Origin: YC2-FULL-38-9 sp964629635
Lineage (GTDB): Bacteria > Patescibacteriota > Microgenomatia > UBA1406 > GWC2-37-13
Assembly (NCBI GenBank): GCA_964629635.1
Contig: CAZVQS010000002.1
Coordinates: 496,001-560,000 of the forward strand
Direction: 5' to 3'
DNA: 64,000 bases
The notes below the pieces were generated by a model. That model was not told the origin of the DNA, did not search any database, and saw only the letters and a list, made by a program, of their open reading frames with translations. The number at the start of each line of letters is the position of its first letter. Within the stretch, counting starts at the first letter, position 1. Position numbers and translations under genes: made by a program. This document shows, piece by piece, positions 27,002 through 36,189 of this stretch.

Positions 27002-27562
27002 ATGCTTACGACAATACTGCTGGGTATCGGTTTGTCCATGGACGCAGTCGCGGTGCTTTTGAGCCTCCACACGATCGACCACCGCAAGAAATCGCTCATC
27101 CATTACGTTCTGCCCGCCATGTTCGGCATCGCGCATACCGTCATGCCGATGGCGGGATGGATACTCGGCAATGGCCTGAAAGGAATCATTTCAAATTATG
27201 ACCACTGGATCGCGTTCATCCTCCTTTTTACGCTGGGCGCAAAAATGGTGTATTCCGCCCTGACCGATTCGGGGAGCGACGTGAAAATCGAGGAAGTCGT
27301 GAATTTCAAGTCACTGACCATGCTTACGTTTGCGACAAGCATCGATGCGGTGATTGTGGGCATGACTTTTTCGTTTCTCGACCAGCCGGTCATCGCAAAC
27401 TCGCTCATCATCGGCGCAACCGCCCTCACGCTCTCTCTTGCCGCAGATCTTATCGGAGACCGGATCGGGCATCTGTTCAAAAACAGCAAACAAGGGGTAT
27501 TGGGAGGACTGGTGCTTATCGGGATAGGTTTGAAGATCCTTATTGAACATCTACTTCCGTAA
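27002..27562 (+). CDS. mntP: Manganese efflux pump MntP
   Basis: A 186-residue protein with six membrane segments and the duplicated family motif: GLSMDAVAVLLSLHT (residues 8-22) and TSIDAVIVGMTFS in the second half. MntP exports Mn(II). TATAGT ends six bases before the ATG at 27002. It is divergent from the peroxiredoxin gene, a sensible pairing since both respond to oxidative and metal stress in other bacteria. Its end overlaps the convergent deacetylase gene by 12 bases. Confidence 0.9.
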   Translation: MLTTILLGIGLSMDAVAVLLSLHTIDHRKKSLIHYVLPAMFGIAHTVMPMAGWILGNGLKGIISNYDHWIAFILLFTLGAKMVYSALTDSGSDVKIEEVVNFKSLTMLTFATSIDAVIVGMTFSFLDQPVIANSLIIGATALTLSLAADLIGDRIGHLFKNSKQGVLGGLVLIGIGLKILIEHLLP

Positions 27563-28459
27563 TCCTTCAATCACCTGAGTTACGGAAGAGGGAGTAAACA
27601 TCTCCGGACGGATTCGCGAAAGAAAGTACCGGTTGTCCGCGGACTGGATGGAACCAGAAATCACCGACACCGCATTGCCGTACCCGGCCTCCCTCGCATA
27701 TGACACCGATTCGGGGCTCATCGCGCCGTAGGGATACGCGAACGATCCGATACTGATGCCGAATTCCTTTTCAAGAAGCGATTTGCTGTCAAAAATCTCC
27801 CGGCGGGCGGTTTCGTTATCTACGGATTTGAGGTACGGATGGGACAAAGTATGGGATCCGATCTCAACGAGTCCGCTGTTTATGAGTTCCCTGATCTGTT
27901 CATTCGTGAGGAAATCCTTTTTCCCGATAAAGTCATGGATGACATACACGGTCGCACGCATATGGTATTTGCGAAGCAGGGGGTACACAACATCATAAAA
28001 GTCGGCGTATCCGTCATCGAACGTCAAGACAACCGCCCGCCTGGCAAGATACATCCGGGAATCGATAAGGTCATTCACGTCCTTCATGAAGTACGTTTCA
28101 AATCCGTCCCGTTTGAGACTGGCTAGCGTTTCTTCAAACACGTGGGGAGGCGTGCTTAACCGTATGCGCAGGGTATCGCGCGTATCCTTCACGTACTCGA
28201 CATAGTGGTACATAATGATCGGTATTTTCTGTGCGCTTAACGTCGCGGCGGGGGGAGTCGGCAAAAATTCCGGTCTGGTGAAGGCTTCCTCCTTGTAGTA
28301 GGACGGTTCAACTTTATTCTCCTGCGCCTTGTTGCCCCCTGACCGGGACGCCGAAAGGAAACGCGTACCGCCGTAATAGAGGGCAAGGCTGCCGGCGATG
28401 CCGGCAAACAGGACGGCAAATAAAATACCGTGATAGCTTTTGGGTTTCCTGGATTTCAT
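27551..28459 (-). CDS. Membrane-anchored polysaccharide deacetylase (NodB domain)
   Basis: A 302-residue protein with an N-terminal membrane anchor (residues 10-30) and an extracytoplasmic NodB domain. VVLTFDDGYADFYD (first motif with catalytic Asp and metal Asp) and EIGSHTLSHPYL (metal-binding His pair) are intact. It probably removes acetyl groups from peptidoglycan or surface glycan. It follows galE by one base and is likely in the same operon. Confidence 0.9.
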   Translation of the reverse strand: MKSRKPKSYHGILFAVLFAGIAGSLALYYGGTRFLSASRSGGNKAQENKVEPSYYKEEAFTRPEFLPTPPAATLSAQKIPIIMYHYVEYVKDTRDTLRIRLSTPPHVFEETLASLKRDGFETYFMKDVNDLIDSRMYLARRAVVLTFDDGYADFYDVVYPLLRKYHMRATVYVIHDFIGKKDFLTNEQIRELINSGLVEIGSHTLSHPYLKSVDNETARREIFDSKSLLEKEFGISIGSFAYPYGAMSPESVSYAREAGYGNAVSVISGSIQSADNRYFLSRIRPEMFTPSSVTQVIEGLRK

Positions 28460-28460
28460 A

Positions 28461-29468
28461 TTAGCGCTCCCAGCCCTGGGGATGGGTTTTGTACCAGGTA
28501 ATGAGGGATTTCACGCTGTCTTCGACCGTCCGTTTGGGGGTCCAGCCCAATATCTGTTTGGCTTTTGCTATATTGGCGATTTTTTTCGCGTCATCCCCTT
28601 CGCGGGGCGCCGATTTTCCGATGTCGAATTTCACGCCCGTTATTTCCTGCACTTTGCCGACAATTTCCATGACAGAATTGCCGGTCCCCGTGCCGAGATT
28701 GATGATATCACTCCCTTTCCCGTCAAACAAATGGACAAGAGCGGCAAGATGCGCTTCATTCAGGTCAACCACGTTCACGTAGTCACGGATGGGCGTCTTG
28801 TCCGGCGTATCGACCTCCGGACAGGTCAGCTTGAACGGCTCAATGCCGAGCGCGCCGCGGACCGCATTCTGCATGAGAAGCGAGGACGGCTTTTTTGAAT
28901 CGCCGACCATACCGTCATCCGATGCCCCGCACACGTTGAAGTACCGAAGTATCATATATTCAAGCCCCTTTAGCTTTCCGTACCACAGGATCATTTCCTC
29001 AACCATCTGCTTCGACACGCCGTAGGGTTGGGAAGGAGCAAGCGGATGTTTTTCGTCGATCGGCATGTATTTCGCCTCACCGTACACCGCGCAGGTTGAG
29101 GAAAACACAAGCTTTTTCACTCCGGCGTCGGTCATCGCGGAAAGCAGGGCATTTGTGCCGCCGACATTGTTGCCGAAATATTTCTCCGGGTGTTTCATGG
29201 ATTCGTCAACCAGGCAGGAGGCTGCGTAATGCACGACCGCCTCGATCCCTTCTTCCTTTTTGAATACGTCCGCGGCGTTCGTCTTGAGGTCAAGCTCATA
29301 GTACCGGAACCTGTCAGCAAACTTTTCCCGAAAAAACTCCAAAGGCTGCCGGTATCCCGTCGTGAAGTTATCAACAGCTATGACTTCGTATCCTTGGTTA
29401 AGAAACAGGTAGGCGGCAACCGATCCGATATACCCGCCGGCGCCCGTCACCAGTATTTTATGTGGCAT
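28461..29468 (-). CDS. galE: UDP-glucose 4-epimerase
   Basis: A 335-residue extended SDR with TGAGGYIGS (residues 7-15), FSSTCAVYG and YGVSKQMVEEM (catalytic Tyr-x3-Lys), plus the C-terminal LGWTPKRTVEDS. It interconverts UDP-glucose and UDP-galactose (or the N-acetyl forms) for surface glycans. A TATAAT box (29475-29480, reverse strand, extended by TGC) ends six bases before the ATG. Confidence 0.93.
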   Translation of the reverse strand: MPHKILVTGAGGYIGSVAAYLFLNQGYEVIAVDNFTTGYRQPLEFFREKFADRFRYYELDLKTNAADVFKKEEGIEAVVHYAASCLVDESMKHPEKYFGNNVGGTNALLSAMTDAGVKKLVFSSTCAVYGEAKYMPIDEKHPLAPSQPYGVSKQMVEEMILWYGKLKGLEYMILRYFNVCGASDDGMVGDSKKPSSLLMQNAVRGALGIEPFKLTCPEVDTPDKTPIRDYVNVVDLNEAHLAALVHLFDGKGSDIINLGTGTGNSVMEIVGKVQEITGVKFDIGKSAPREGDDAKKIANIAKAKQILGWTPKRTVEDSVKSLITWYKTHPQGWER

Positions 29469-29495
29469 ATTCCTATTATAGCACCGTGCCTGGCT

Positions 29496-30470
29496 TCATG
29501 CAGAGTCCGTCATGCGGGGGAGCGTTGCGATGGTTTCCTCCAGGACTTTAAGCTTTTTCCGGTATTCCTTCATGAGGTGGAAGGGGTGCCAGTGTACGCG
29601 CTTTTCGGCAATGAGGATTCCGGCAAATACCAGGATGGCTCCGACGAAAAAATGAGGAGTGGGGTATTCGCCGACCAGGGGGATCGCCAATAAAACGGCA
29701 ACTACCGGATCAATGTAGGAGAAAATGCCGACTTTCTGCCCGTCCATTTTTGACAACCCGTAGTTATACAGGAAATAGGCGATGGCGGATGAAAACACCA
29801 CCCCGAACACGATACCCAGCCAGCCGCGCCAGTCGATCATGGAAAAACTCCAGCTCTGCAGTTCGCGGTGCATGAGGGGGAAAAAGGTGAATGCGCCGAA
29901 AAGGAAACTGATGAAAGTCACCTGGTAGTAATTGACCGTCTTGAGCACTTTCTTGAAAAGGAGCGTTTCGATCACCATACCGAAGGTCGCAATCACGAGA
30001 AACAGGTTACCGACAAGCTCGCCTTCTTTCATGGATGACGATATACCTCCGTTCTGGAACAGGGGATAGAGGATGATGACCAGCACACCGATGAATGAAG
30101 TGAGTATGCCGTAAAACACCCGCTTGTGCGGCTTTTCCCTCAGGAAAATGAGGGACAGCAGATACACGAAAATGGGCTGCGACGATGCGATAATGGGGGC
30201 ATTGATACTTTCGGTTTTGCCGAGTCCGAGGAAGAAAAATCCGATGTTCACCGTGATCGAAAAAAACCCTCCCGCGCATATGAGAAAAAATTGTTTTTTT
30301 GTCAGCTTCTGCCAATGGAGGAGGGCAAAATATACAAAAAGCAGTCCGGCGAAATAAAACCGGATGAACGCGAGGGTAAAGGGAGGGATGTTCTCAAGCG
30401 CCAGTTTGAAAACCGGGGACGCCGCGCCCCAGATGGTGTTGGTTATGATAAGCGCCAGTACGGGATTCAT
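29496..30470 (-). CDS. EamA/DMT family transporter
   Basis: A 324-residue protein with ten membrane segments in two EamA repeats and a cytoplasmic, charged C-terminal extension. NTIWGAASPVFKLALENIPP and FLREKPHKRVFYGILTSFIGVLVI are typical. Substrate unknown; such proteins move metabolites or nucleotide sugars. It is the last gene of the Xer-DUF2079-GT2-EamA operon, seven bases after GT2. A second EamA protein is at 41225-42124. Confidence 0.85.
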   Translation of the reverse strand: MNPVLALIITNTIWGAASPVFKLALENIPPFTLAFIRFYFAGLLFVYFALLHWQKLTKKQFFLICAGGFFSITVNIGFFFLGLGKTESINAPIIASSQPIFVYLLSLIFLREKPHKRVFYGILTSFIGVLVIILYPLFQNGGISSSMKEGELVGNLFLVIATFGMVIETLLFKKVLKTVNYYQVTFISFLFGAFTFFPLMHRELQSWSFSMIDWRGWLGIVFGVVFSSAIAYFLYNYGLSKMDGQKVGIFSYIDPVVAVLLAIPLVGEYPTPHFFVGAILVFAGILIAEKRVHWHPFHLMKEYRKKLKVLEETIATLPRMTDSA

Positions 30471-30477
30471 AGAGTAT

Positions 30478-31380
30478 TCAGGATTTGGATTTGCGCCGGT
30501 CCGTATATACGATAAGCTCGCCGATCATGCCGGTCATCACGATCTGCAAGCCGACTATGATCAGAAGCACTCCGGCAAGAAGCGCCGGCCTCCGGTACAG
30601 GAGAATATTGTTGAAAATGCGTTCGTACGCGAGATACGCGGTCAGGATAAAACCCGGCACAAACAGGATCGCGCCGATGGTACCGAAAAAGTGGAGCGGC
30701 TGCTCGCTGAACTGGTGCAAGAAATAGGCAGTCACCGTATCGATAACGCCAATAAACAGCTTGCCGATACCATACTTGGACTTGCCGTGCACCCGCTGCC
30801 GGTTGTGCACGGGAACCTCGCTCACTTTGAACCCCTTGTAGAAAGCCGCCAGGGGAAGGAACCGGAAATTGTTGCCGTAGAGGGCGATTTCGTCAAGAAT
30901 ATCCTTTTTGAACAGTTTGAATCCGCAGTTGATATCGGTAAACGGCGAGTGGAGCACTTGTTTCAGGAACACGTTTACTGTTTTCGAATAAAATTTCACG
31001 ATAATATTGTCCTGCCGTTGGGTGCGGATACCGTTCACGAGGTCGTATCCTTCGTGGATCCTCTTGAGAAACTTGCCGATGTCAGCAGGGTCGTCCTGCA
31101 GGTCCGCATCCATAAAAACGACCATGTCGCCTTTTGCATGCTTCACTCCCGACCGTATCGCCTCGCCCTTGCCGGACTTTTTTCTCTGCTTGACCACGAT
31201 AACTTTTTTGTCTTTCTCCCGCAACCCATGCGCAACACTCAGGCTTTTGTCGGTTGAGCCGTCATCAATCAGGATGACTTCGTAATCCTCTCCGGTTTGG
31301 GCAAACGCTTTGGCGATTTCTTCATGGAGAGGAGCAAGATTATCCTCCTCGTTATGGAACGGAATGATGATTGAAAGCAT
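30478..31380 (-). CDS. GT2 glycosyltransferase with two C-terminal membrane segments (GtrB/ArnC-like)
   Basis: A 300-residue polyprenyl-phosphate sugar transferase. IPFHNEEDNL, LIDDGSTDKS (residues 36-45) and VFMDADLQDDP (89-99) are the GT-A motifs. Two membrane helices lie at about 232-256 and 264-288, as in GtrB, ArnC and DPM1-type III. It probably makes lipid-linked sugar for the DUF2079 or GT39 membrane enzymes. One base separates it from the upstream DUF2079 gene. Confidence 0.9.
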   Translation of the reverse strand: MLSIIIPFHNEEDNLAPLHEEIAKAFAQTGEDYEVILIDDGSTDKSLSVAHGLREKDKKVIVVKQRKKSGKGEAIRSGVKHAKGDMVVFMDADLQDDPADIGKFLKRIHEGYDLVNGIRTQRQDNIIVKFYSKTVNVFLKQVLHSPFTDINCGFKLFKKDILDEIALYGNNFRFLPLAAFYKGFKVSEVPVHNRQRVHGKSKYGIGKLFIGVIDTVTAYFLHQFSEQPLHFFGTIGAILFVPGFILTAYLAYERIFNNILLYRRPALLAGVLLIIVGLQIVMTGMIGELIVYTDRRKSKS

Positions 31381-31381
31381 A

Positions 31382-32851
31382 TTATGGATATGTTGGCGCT
31401 CCCTGTTTCCGGAAAACCTCGATATGAGAGCTTTTATAAATGAGCGAATACATTTTGTCCGCCTTCAAGCGTTCGTAATGGGCCGGAAGATCCGCTTCCC
31501 TGTCAAAATAATTATATATCTCGTTTTTCTGCAGTACAACATAATCCGCTTTTTCGTAATCCACCGCAAAATGGTAATAATGCCTGCGCGAAGCAAATAA
31601 AGGAGCCAGATGTCCGGTCGAGCAAACCGATATGGATTCGCTTTTCAGCCGATCGGCCCACACTGCGGCTTCCCTGTAACCGCCCGCCGGGTACAGAAAC
31701 GGATGCACGTCCCGACCGAGCGCAAACGGAAGCGGGCCCTTCAGGTACGAAAAGACAAGCGTCGAACAGACTACCGCTGCAAGGACCGCAAACGCAACTC
31801 CGCTGCCCTTCCGCTTCAGGAAACGCGTTACGTTGCGGAACCCGTATACGGCCGCTATGAAAAGGACCGGCTGGATGACCGATGTGTAGTGGTGGATGAT
31901 GTTTCGCATGTTCCACGAATCCGATAGCAGGTTAATCGCGAATTCAAAAACAGACGCGGACAGGTGAAGCGGAGAAAACAGCGGCAGGAAGGAAAGGGGA
32001 CCGAACAGGTTCAAAAGATATGGATATGTGTCTTTGTGGAAAATATAATCGGGTATGCCCGCCGGATCCTTCACAACCGAATACCGGGCAATGGCGAAAT
32101 GCTGGCTGCCGCGGAAAAAGGGGATAATCACGAACATGGACAATGCAACCCACACGACGCTCAGTGTCATGACCGCAATGGGAAAAAGCACTTCTTTTTT
32201 CCCTCTCATCTTCCAGATGTTTTTCAGGTACGGAACCAGCATGACCGCCCCGAGAAGAAACGTGGTTAACCCGATGTTTTCCTTGGTGAGAAGGGTGATG
32301 GCGAATACGGCGTAACTCAGGACATATTTCTTTTTAAGCCAGAAATAAAACATGAAAAGAATCAGGGAAGTCGCAAGCGCCACCGCATGGAAATCGAACA
32401 TGTTTGCCCGCTGCATGGGAACGTACATGAGGTAGGCGAACGCGAATACAAGACCTGCGGCGTCCGTATAGCGTGTTTTGCCCAGCGCTTCCCGGCAGAT
32501 GCCGTATATCGCAAGCGCTCCCAAGCCCAATATTACGGTCTGCAAAACGACAAGCGTCTGGGGGCCGGAATAGATAAAGTAAAAGGGCGAAAGAAACGCT
32601 AGGAGCATGTCGTTGTGCACCGCCATCCGTTTCACGAAGCCCGCGCCGTGGGGATTTGATATCTCAAGCACCCGGCTCCAGTCAAATGTCCGCAGCGCCT
32701 GATACGTGTTATATACGGCCTGGTGCATGATGCCCAGGTCGTAGTAATGCGCATATAGCGCCCTGATCCGCAAAACGGTGAACACGGAAAAATACCCGAT
32801 ATACAGAATAACCATGAGAAAGAGGACGTAAAAAGCGGGGGAGCGTTTCAT
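31382..32851 (-). CDS. DUF2079 polytopic membrane protein (GT-C-like)
   Basis: A 489-residue protein with about 11 membrane segments. AHYYDLGIMHQAVYNTY (residues 34-50) is the characteristic first loop of DUF2079, with the acidic residue where GT-C enzymes have their catalytic Asp; NIGLTTFLLGAVML and HHYTSVIQPVLF are also typical. Probably a membrane glycosyltransferase, by analogy. Its ATGA start overlaps the recombinase stop, so the two are co-translated. Confidence 0.85.
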   Translation of the reverse strand: MKRSPAFYVLFLMVILYIGYFSVFTVLRIRALYAHYYDLGIMHQAVYNTYQALRTFDWSRVLEISNPHGAGFVKRMAVHNDMLLAFLSPFYFIYSGPQTLVVLQTVILGLGALAIYGICREALGKTRYTDAAGLVFAFAYLMYVPMQRANMFDFHAVALATSLILFMFYFWLKKKYVLSYAVFAITLLTKENIGLTTFLLGAVMLVPYLKNIWKMRGKKEVLFPIAVMTLSVVWVALSMFVIIPFFRGSQHFAIARYSVVKDPAGIPDYIFHKDTYPYLLNLFGPLSFLPLFSPLHLSASVFEFAINLLSDSWNMRNIIHHYTSVIQPVLFIAAVYGFRNVTRFLKRKGSGVAFAVLAAVVCSTLVFSYLKGPLPFALGRDVHPFLYPAGGYREAAVWADRLKSESISVCSTGHLAPLFASRRHYYHFAVDYEKADYVVLQKNEIYNYFDREADLPAHYERLKADKMYSLIYKSSHIEVFRKQGAPTYP

Positions 32852-33786
32852 TTGTTGCCGGAGTGGAATTTTTCATGCACCTCCTTGAGGCGTGCGTTGG
32901 TTACGTGCGTATAGATCTGGGTTGTCGCGATGTTCTTGTGCCCCAGCATTTCCTGGACGGACCGCAGGTCCGCGCCGTGGGACAGAAGGTCGGTGGCGAA
33001 ACTGTGGCGCAGGGCATGGGGACCGATCTTGTGGAGGATTCCTGCCTTTTTCCGGTACTTGTCGACGAGCCGCTCGATCGAACGGACGGACAATCGTTGC
33101 CTCTGGTTCGTGAGGCCTTCCTCCTCCTTCGGCCCGGAATAACGGATAAACAGGGGGGAATAGGCGTCCTTGCGCAGGGCCAGGTATTTCTGCAGCCAAT
33201 CCTTCGCGTTGGCGGATAAAAACACGACGCGCATTTTCCCGCCTTTTCCGAGCACCCCAAACTCGCCCGATTCCAGATTTACTTTTTCCCGATCCAACCC
33301 CGCAAGCTCGGATACGCGAAGGCCGGTCGAAAAAAGCACCTCGAGGATAGTGCGGTCGCGCACCCCGGATTCGGTCGTCGTGTCCACACACCGGAACAGC
33401 CGTTCAAGCTCGTCTTCGTTCAAGAATTTCAGCTGACGGTCGCGCAGTTTGCCCAGCTCTATCATGTCGGGGGACAATACGTTGAGTTTCTGCTTCACGA
33501 GATACCGGAAAAACGACCTCAGGGCAACGAGAAAATAATTTTGCGTCTGCCTTTTGAGGTTGCCCTTGAACGGGTTCTTGTAGTTATGCGAAAGGTACAG
33601 CCTGAAGTTGCGGATCATGTTGTCGTCGATTTTTTCGACTTCAAAGTCCTGGAGGTTGGTCTGGGCAAGAAGCCATCCCTGGAAAAACTGCAGATAGTAT
33701 CCGTACATCTTCACCGTCTTAAGCGACAAGTTCCGGTCCAATTCGCTGTATTCGAGAAATCGCAATACCGCCTCTTTTATGCCCAT
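32848..33786 (-). CDS. Tyrosine recombinase of the XerC/XerD type
   Basis: A 312-residue site-specific recombinase: N-terminal SAM-like core-binding domain (residues 5-100) and catalytic domain with LFSTGLRVSELAGL (Arg), HALRHSFATDLL (His-x-x-Arg), GHKNIATTQIYTHV (His and catalytic Tyr). Such proteins resolve chromosome dimers at dif; CPR genomes often have a single Xer. It starts an operon with glycan genes. TAATAT followed by GGAGAT lies before the ATG, so both leaderless and SD-led starts are possible. No dif-like site was found in the window. Confidence 0.9.
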   Translation of the reverse strand: MGIKEAVLRFLEYSELDRNLSLKTVKMYGYYLQFFQGWLLAQTNLQDFEVEKIDDNMIRNFRLYLSHNYKNPFKGNLKRQTQNYFLVALRSFFRYLVKQKLNVLSPDMIELGKLRDRQLKFLNEDELERLFRCVDTTTESGVRDRTILEVLFSTGLRVSELAGLDREKVNLESGEFGVLGKGGKMRVVFLSANAKDWLQKYLALRKDAYSPLFIRYSGPKEEEGLTNQRQRLSVRSIERLVDKYRKKAGILHKIGPHALRHSFATDLLSHGADLRSVQEMLGHKNIATTQIYTHVTNARLKEVHEKFHSGNK

Positions 33787-33826
33787 ATCTCCATATTAAA
33801 CGACGCGGCTGCGTTTTTCAAACGAC

Positions 33827-33912
33827 TGGTGCCGGGGAGAGGACTTGAACCTCCACGACCTCACGGTCACAGGTTCCTAAAACCTGCGCGTATGCCATTT
33901 CGCCACCCCGGC
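33827..33912 (-). tRNA. tRNA-Leu(UAG)
   Basis: An 86-base class II tRNA on the reverse strand with acceptor GCCGGGG/CCCCGGC, anticodon stem CAGGT/ACCTG around TTTAGGA (anticodon UAG), a long variable arm and T-arm GAGGTTCAAGTCCTC. Discriminator A and an encoded CCA end. Confidence 0.93.
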
Positions 33913-33971
33913 ATTTTAAAGCAAAAACTACAGTAAATTATACCATCCGGGGCAGGGGAAACGGCTTCCCG

Positions 33972-34613
33972 CTAAAGAACGCTCGCGAAGAGGAATCCGA
34001 AGGCAAACCCGCCGATGTGCGCGAACCAGGCGACCCCACCCTCATTGATGTTGAAGGCGACAAGCGAACCGAATCCGCTCAACAGCTGGATGAGGATCCA
34101 GTATCCCATGAAAAACCACACCGGTATCTCAATGATATCCCAAAAACCGAAAAGCGTCGGCACGAGGGTGCGTACGCGGTCGCGGCGGAACCAGATGAAA
34201 TACGCGCCGATGACGGCCGCGATCGCACCGGACGCGCCGATCATAGGGATGATGCTTGAAGGGCTGATAAGATACTGGCCAAGCGTCGCGATGAATCCGC
34301 CGGCAATATAAAACAGGGCGTAGGGGATATGCCCGAGGCGGTCCTCGATATTGTCCCCGAATATGAAAAGCGTCCACATATTGCCGATGATATGGAGGAA
34401 TCCGCCGTGCATGAAAATCGAATACAAAACGTTCCAGTACGTTGACGGATCGCCGATCCGGAAATAGGCGGGCACGAAAGCGTATGCGAACGTGAATTCC
34501 TCAAAGCTCGGAGCGGTCATCTGCAGGTAAAACATGTAGACGTTCAAACCGATAATGAGGTAATTGACGAAAGGAAAACGCCGCCGCACAGCGGTATCCG
34601 ATAAGGGAAACAT
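33972..34613 (-). CDS. Rhomboid family intramembrane serine protease
   Basis: A 213-residue protein with six to seven membrane segments. GASGAIAAVIGAYF holds the catalytic Ser of the GxSG motif, and HIGGFAFGFLFA the catalytic His; the HGGFLHIIGNMWTLF loop is the conserved L1/TM2 region. It cleaves membrane proteins within the bilayer. TAGAAT ends six bases before the ATG at 34613. It is monocistronic. Confidence 0.92.
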   Translation of the reverse strand: MFPLSDTAVRRRFPFVNYLIIGLNVYMFYLQMTAPSFEEFTFAYAFVPAYFRIGDPSTYWNVLYSIFMHGGFLHIIGNMWTLFIFGDNIEDRLGHIPYALFYIAGGFIATLGQYLISPSSIIPMIGASGAIAAVIGAYFIWFRRDRVRTLVPTLFGFWDIIEIPVWFFMGYWILIQLLSGFGSLVAFNINEGGVAWFAHIGGFAFGFLFASVL

Positions 34614-34644
34614 ATATCCATTCTAACGGGTTTGCCGTTTCCTT

Positions 34645-35604
34645 TTATGTGATGGGAGTGATTATTCGGTAAAGTTTCGTGTCCCGTGCGCCCAGATCGT
34701 ATTTGTACCGTTCGGGACCGCGCAGGAAATCGTGAACCTTCAGTCCTTTTTCGATGTTGCGCTTGATGAGGAGCGCGTGCACCATGAGTCCGGGGCTGTA
34801 ATACTTTTCTTCCGGATCATAACCTGAATTATAGAGAAATGCCGCATTTTCGCTTTCGAAGAAAAACACCGAAGCCGCTGTTTTGCCTTTGAGAGTTAGG
34901 GATGCGATGCGGGGAACGTGGTGCAGATAAGCGCCGTGCGCCAGATCGCGGAAAAAAGCCTCCATGGCCGCATTCATGAATTTGTGCTTGGATAGATCCG
35001 ACAACCGGTGAAGGGCAAAAAAATCCGACAGGGCTTTTTCATTTCCGGCATCGTATACCTCAAATGTATTCTCAATAGTATCTAGGCGGTTCAGTTTCCG
35101 TTTCAGCTCCTTCCGGTCGGTCCGTTCCAAGCTCTCCAGATAATCCCCCCAACCCGACGGAAGGGTGATATACGGCGACACTTCCTGCTCGACCGGCTCA
35201 ATGCCCCGAACAAACGTAAAATAGCGAAACGCCCGACTGTCTTCGCGCACGTAATCGAGCGTCAGCTGTTTCATCCCCCGTCTCCTCAAGTAGACAAGTA
35301 TATTGGTCCAGATGCGGCTGTATGTTTCCTCATCCGATCCGGTATACAGGATGTTGCCGAAGTCCGTCACTTCCTCCTTGCCCATAACTTTCGCCATCCC
35401 CAGAAGATGCATGGATCCCGACTCCTCGTACAGGGGCACAACCGCGATCTCACGTACATCCTGGGAGACGTGGAGCATGTGGATATTGGCCCGGTTTGAA
35501 AAATGCCATGCAAACGTTTCCAGGTAAAAAGGCTCCTGAAAAGGCGAGGGGATATAGAAGTCGCCCGCCTGGAATTTGATAGTTGCGGAATCCCTTATTT
35601 CCAT
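34645..35604 (-). CDS. GNAT-fold acetyltransferase of the CelD/BioF2 type
   Basis: A 319-residue soluble protein. The C-terminal region RIASLTLKGKTAASVFFF, NSGYDPEEKYYSPGLMVHALLIK and VHDFLRGPERYKYDLG matches Acetyltransf_6, found in polysaccharide-linked CelD proteins and related to FemAB aminoacyltransferases. It may acylate a surface glycan or aminoacylate peptidoglycan precursors; the substrate is not readable. It appears monocistronic. Confidence 0.8.
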   Translation of the reverse strand: MEIRDSATIKFQAGDFYIPSPFQEPFYLETFAWHFSNRANIHMLHVSQDVREIAVVPLYEESGSMHLLGMAKVMGKEEVTDFGNILYTGSDEETYSRIWTNILVYLRRRGMKQLTLDYVREDSRAFRYFTFVRGIEPVEQEVSPYITLPSGWGDYLESLERTDRKELKRKLNRLDTIENTFEVYDAGNEKALSDFFALHRLSDLSKHKFMNAAMEAFFRDLAHGAYLHHVPRIASLTLKGKTAASVFFFESENAAFLYNSGYDPEEKYYSPGLMVHALLIKRNIEKGLKVHDFLRGPERYKYDLGARDTKLYRIITPIT

Positions 35605-35708
35605 AAGTTAAAAATAATTACTCAAACCAACAACCTGAAACGGGCCATTAGCACTGATCGTATTGTACTCTAAGAAAGGCGCAACGTGGTAAAATAAGTA
35701 GTCATTCT

Positions 35709-35795
35709 GGAGGAGTCGCATAGTGGACTAGTGCGCACGCCTGGAAAGCGTGTTTACCCGCAAGGGTATCGAGGGTTCGAATCCCTCCTTCTCCG
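35709..35795 (+). tRNA. tRNA-Ser(GGA)
   Basis: An 87-base class II tRNA. GGAGGAG pairs with CTTCTCC (one GU), the anticodon stem CACGC/GCGTG surrounds CTGGAAA (anticodon GGA), the variable arm is long, and the T-arm is GAGGGTTCGAATCCCTC. Discriminator G; CCA is not encoded. Confidence 0.93.
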
Positions 35796-35820
35796 CCCGG
35801 ACATTCCAATCTCCATTCCC

Positions 35821-35867
35821 TTGACAATGCCGTCGCTTTCCCATAACATATGAATATATGTTCATAT
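35821..35867 (+). promoter_or_regulatory. arsR promoter with palindromic operator over the start codon
   Basis: TTGACA (35821-35826), 17-base spacer, TAACAT (35844-35849), then eight bases to the ATG at 35858. The perfect inverted repeat ATATGAA-TATATG-TTCATAT (35848-35867) covers the end of the -10 box, the predicted transcript start and the first ten coding bases. This is the half-site type bound by ArsR/SmtB repressors and predicts autoregulation. Confidence 0.78.
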
Positions 35868-36184
35868 CAAAACGCTGCGGCTGCACGACCTCGAGGAGCA
35901 CTTCGCCCATAAATGCGGAAGGACTGGCCAAATTAAGCAGCGGACTGACAGTCATATCTGTCAAGTCGCGGCTTGAACTGTTGTTCCTCCTCCACATCAA
36001 ACCCCATTGCGTTTGTGACCTGGTGGAACATACGAAAATGTCCCAGAGCCTTATATCGCACCATCTTGCCAGTTTAAACAAGGAAGGCTTAATCGTCAGC
36101 AAACGGAACGGAAAATACAGCGATTATCTCCTTACCGCCAAAGGGGAAAAAGCCGTAAAAGCATTGGAATTATTCATTAAATAA
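35858..36184 (+). CDS. arsR: ArsR/SmtB family metalloid-responsive repressor
   Basis: A 108-residue winged-helix protein. The metal-binding motif CVCDLVEHTKMSQSLISHHLASL (residues 50-72) holds the Cys-Val-Cys-Asp site of arsenic-type ArsR at the start of the recognition region, and extra Cys lie at the N-terminus (RCGCTT). It should release its operator when As(III) or a similar thiophilic ion binds. It leads an operon with a thioredoxin-like protein and an ArsP-type permease. Confidence 0.92.
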   Translation: MFISKRCGCTTSRSTSPINAEGLAKLSSGLTVISVKSRLELLFLLHIKPHCVCDLVEHTKMSQSLISHHLASLNKEGLIVSKRNGKYSDYLLTAKGEKAVKALELFIK

Positions 36185-36189
36185 ACTTT

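Noticed and set aside
33100..33800. dif site near the Xer gene
   Set aside because: No 28-base dif-like inverted arrangement seen in the intergenic DNA next to the recombinase.
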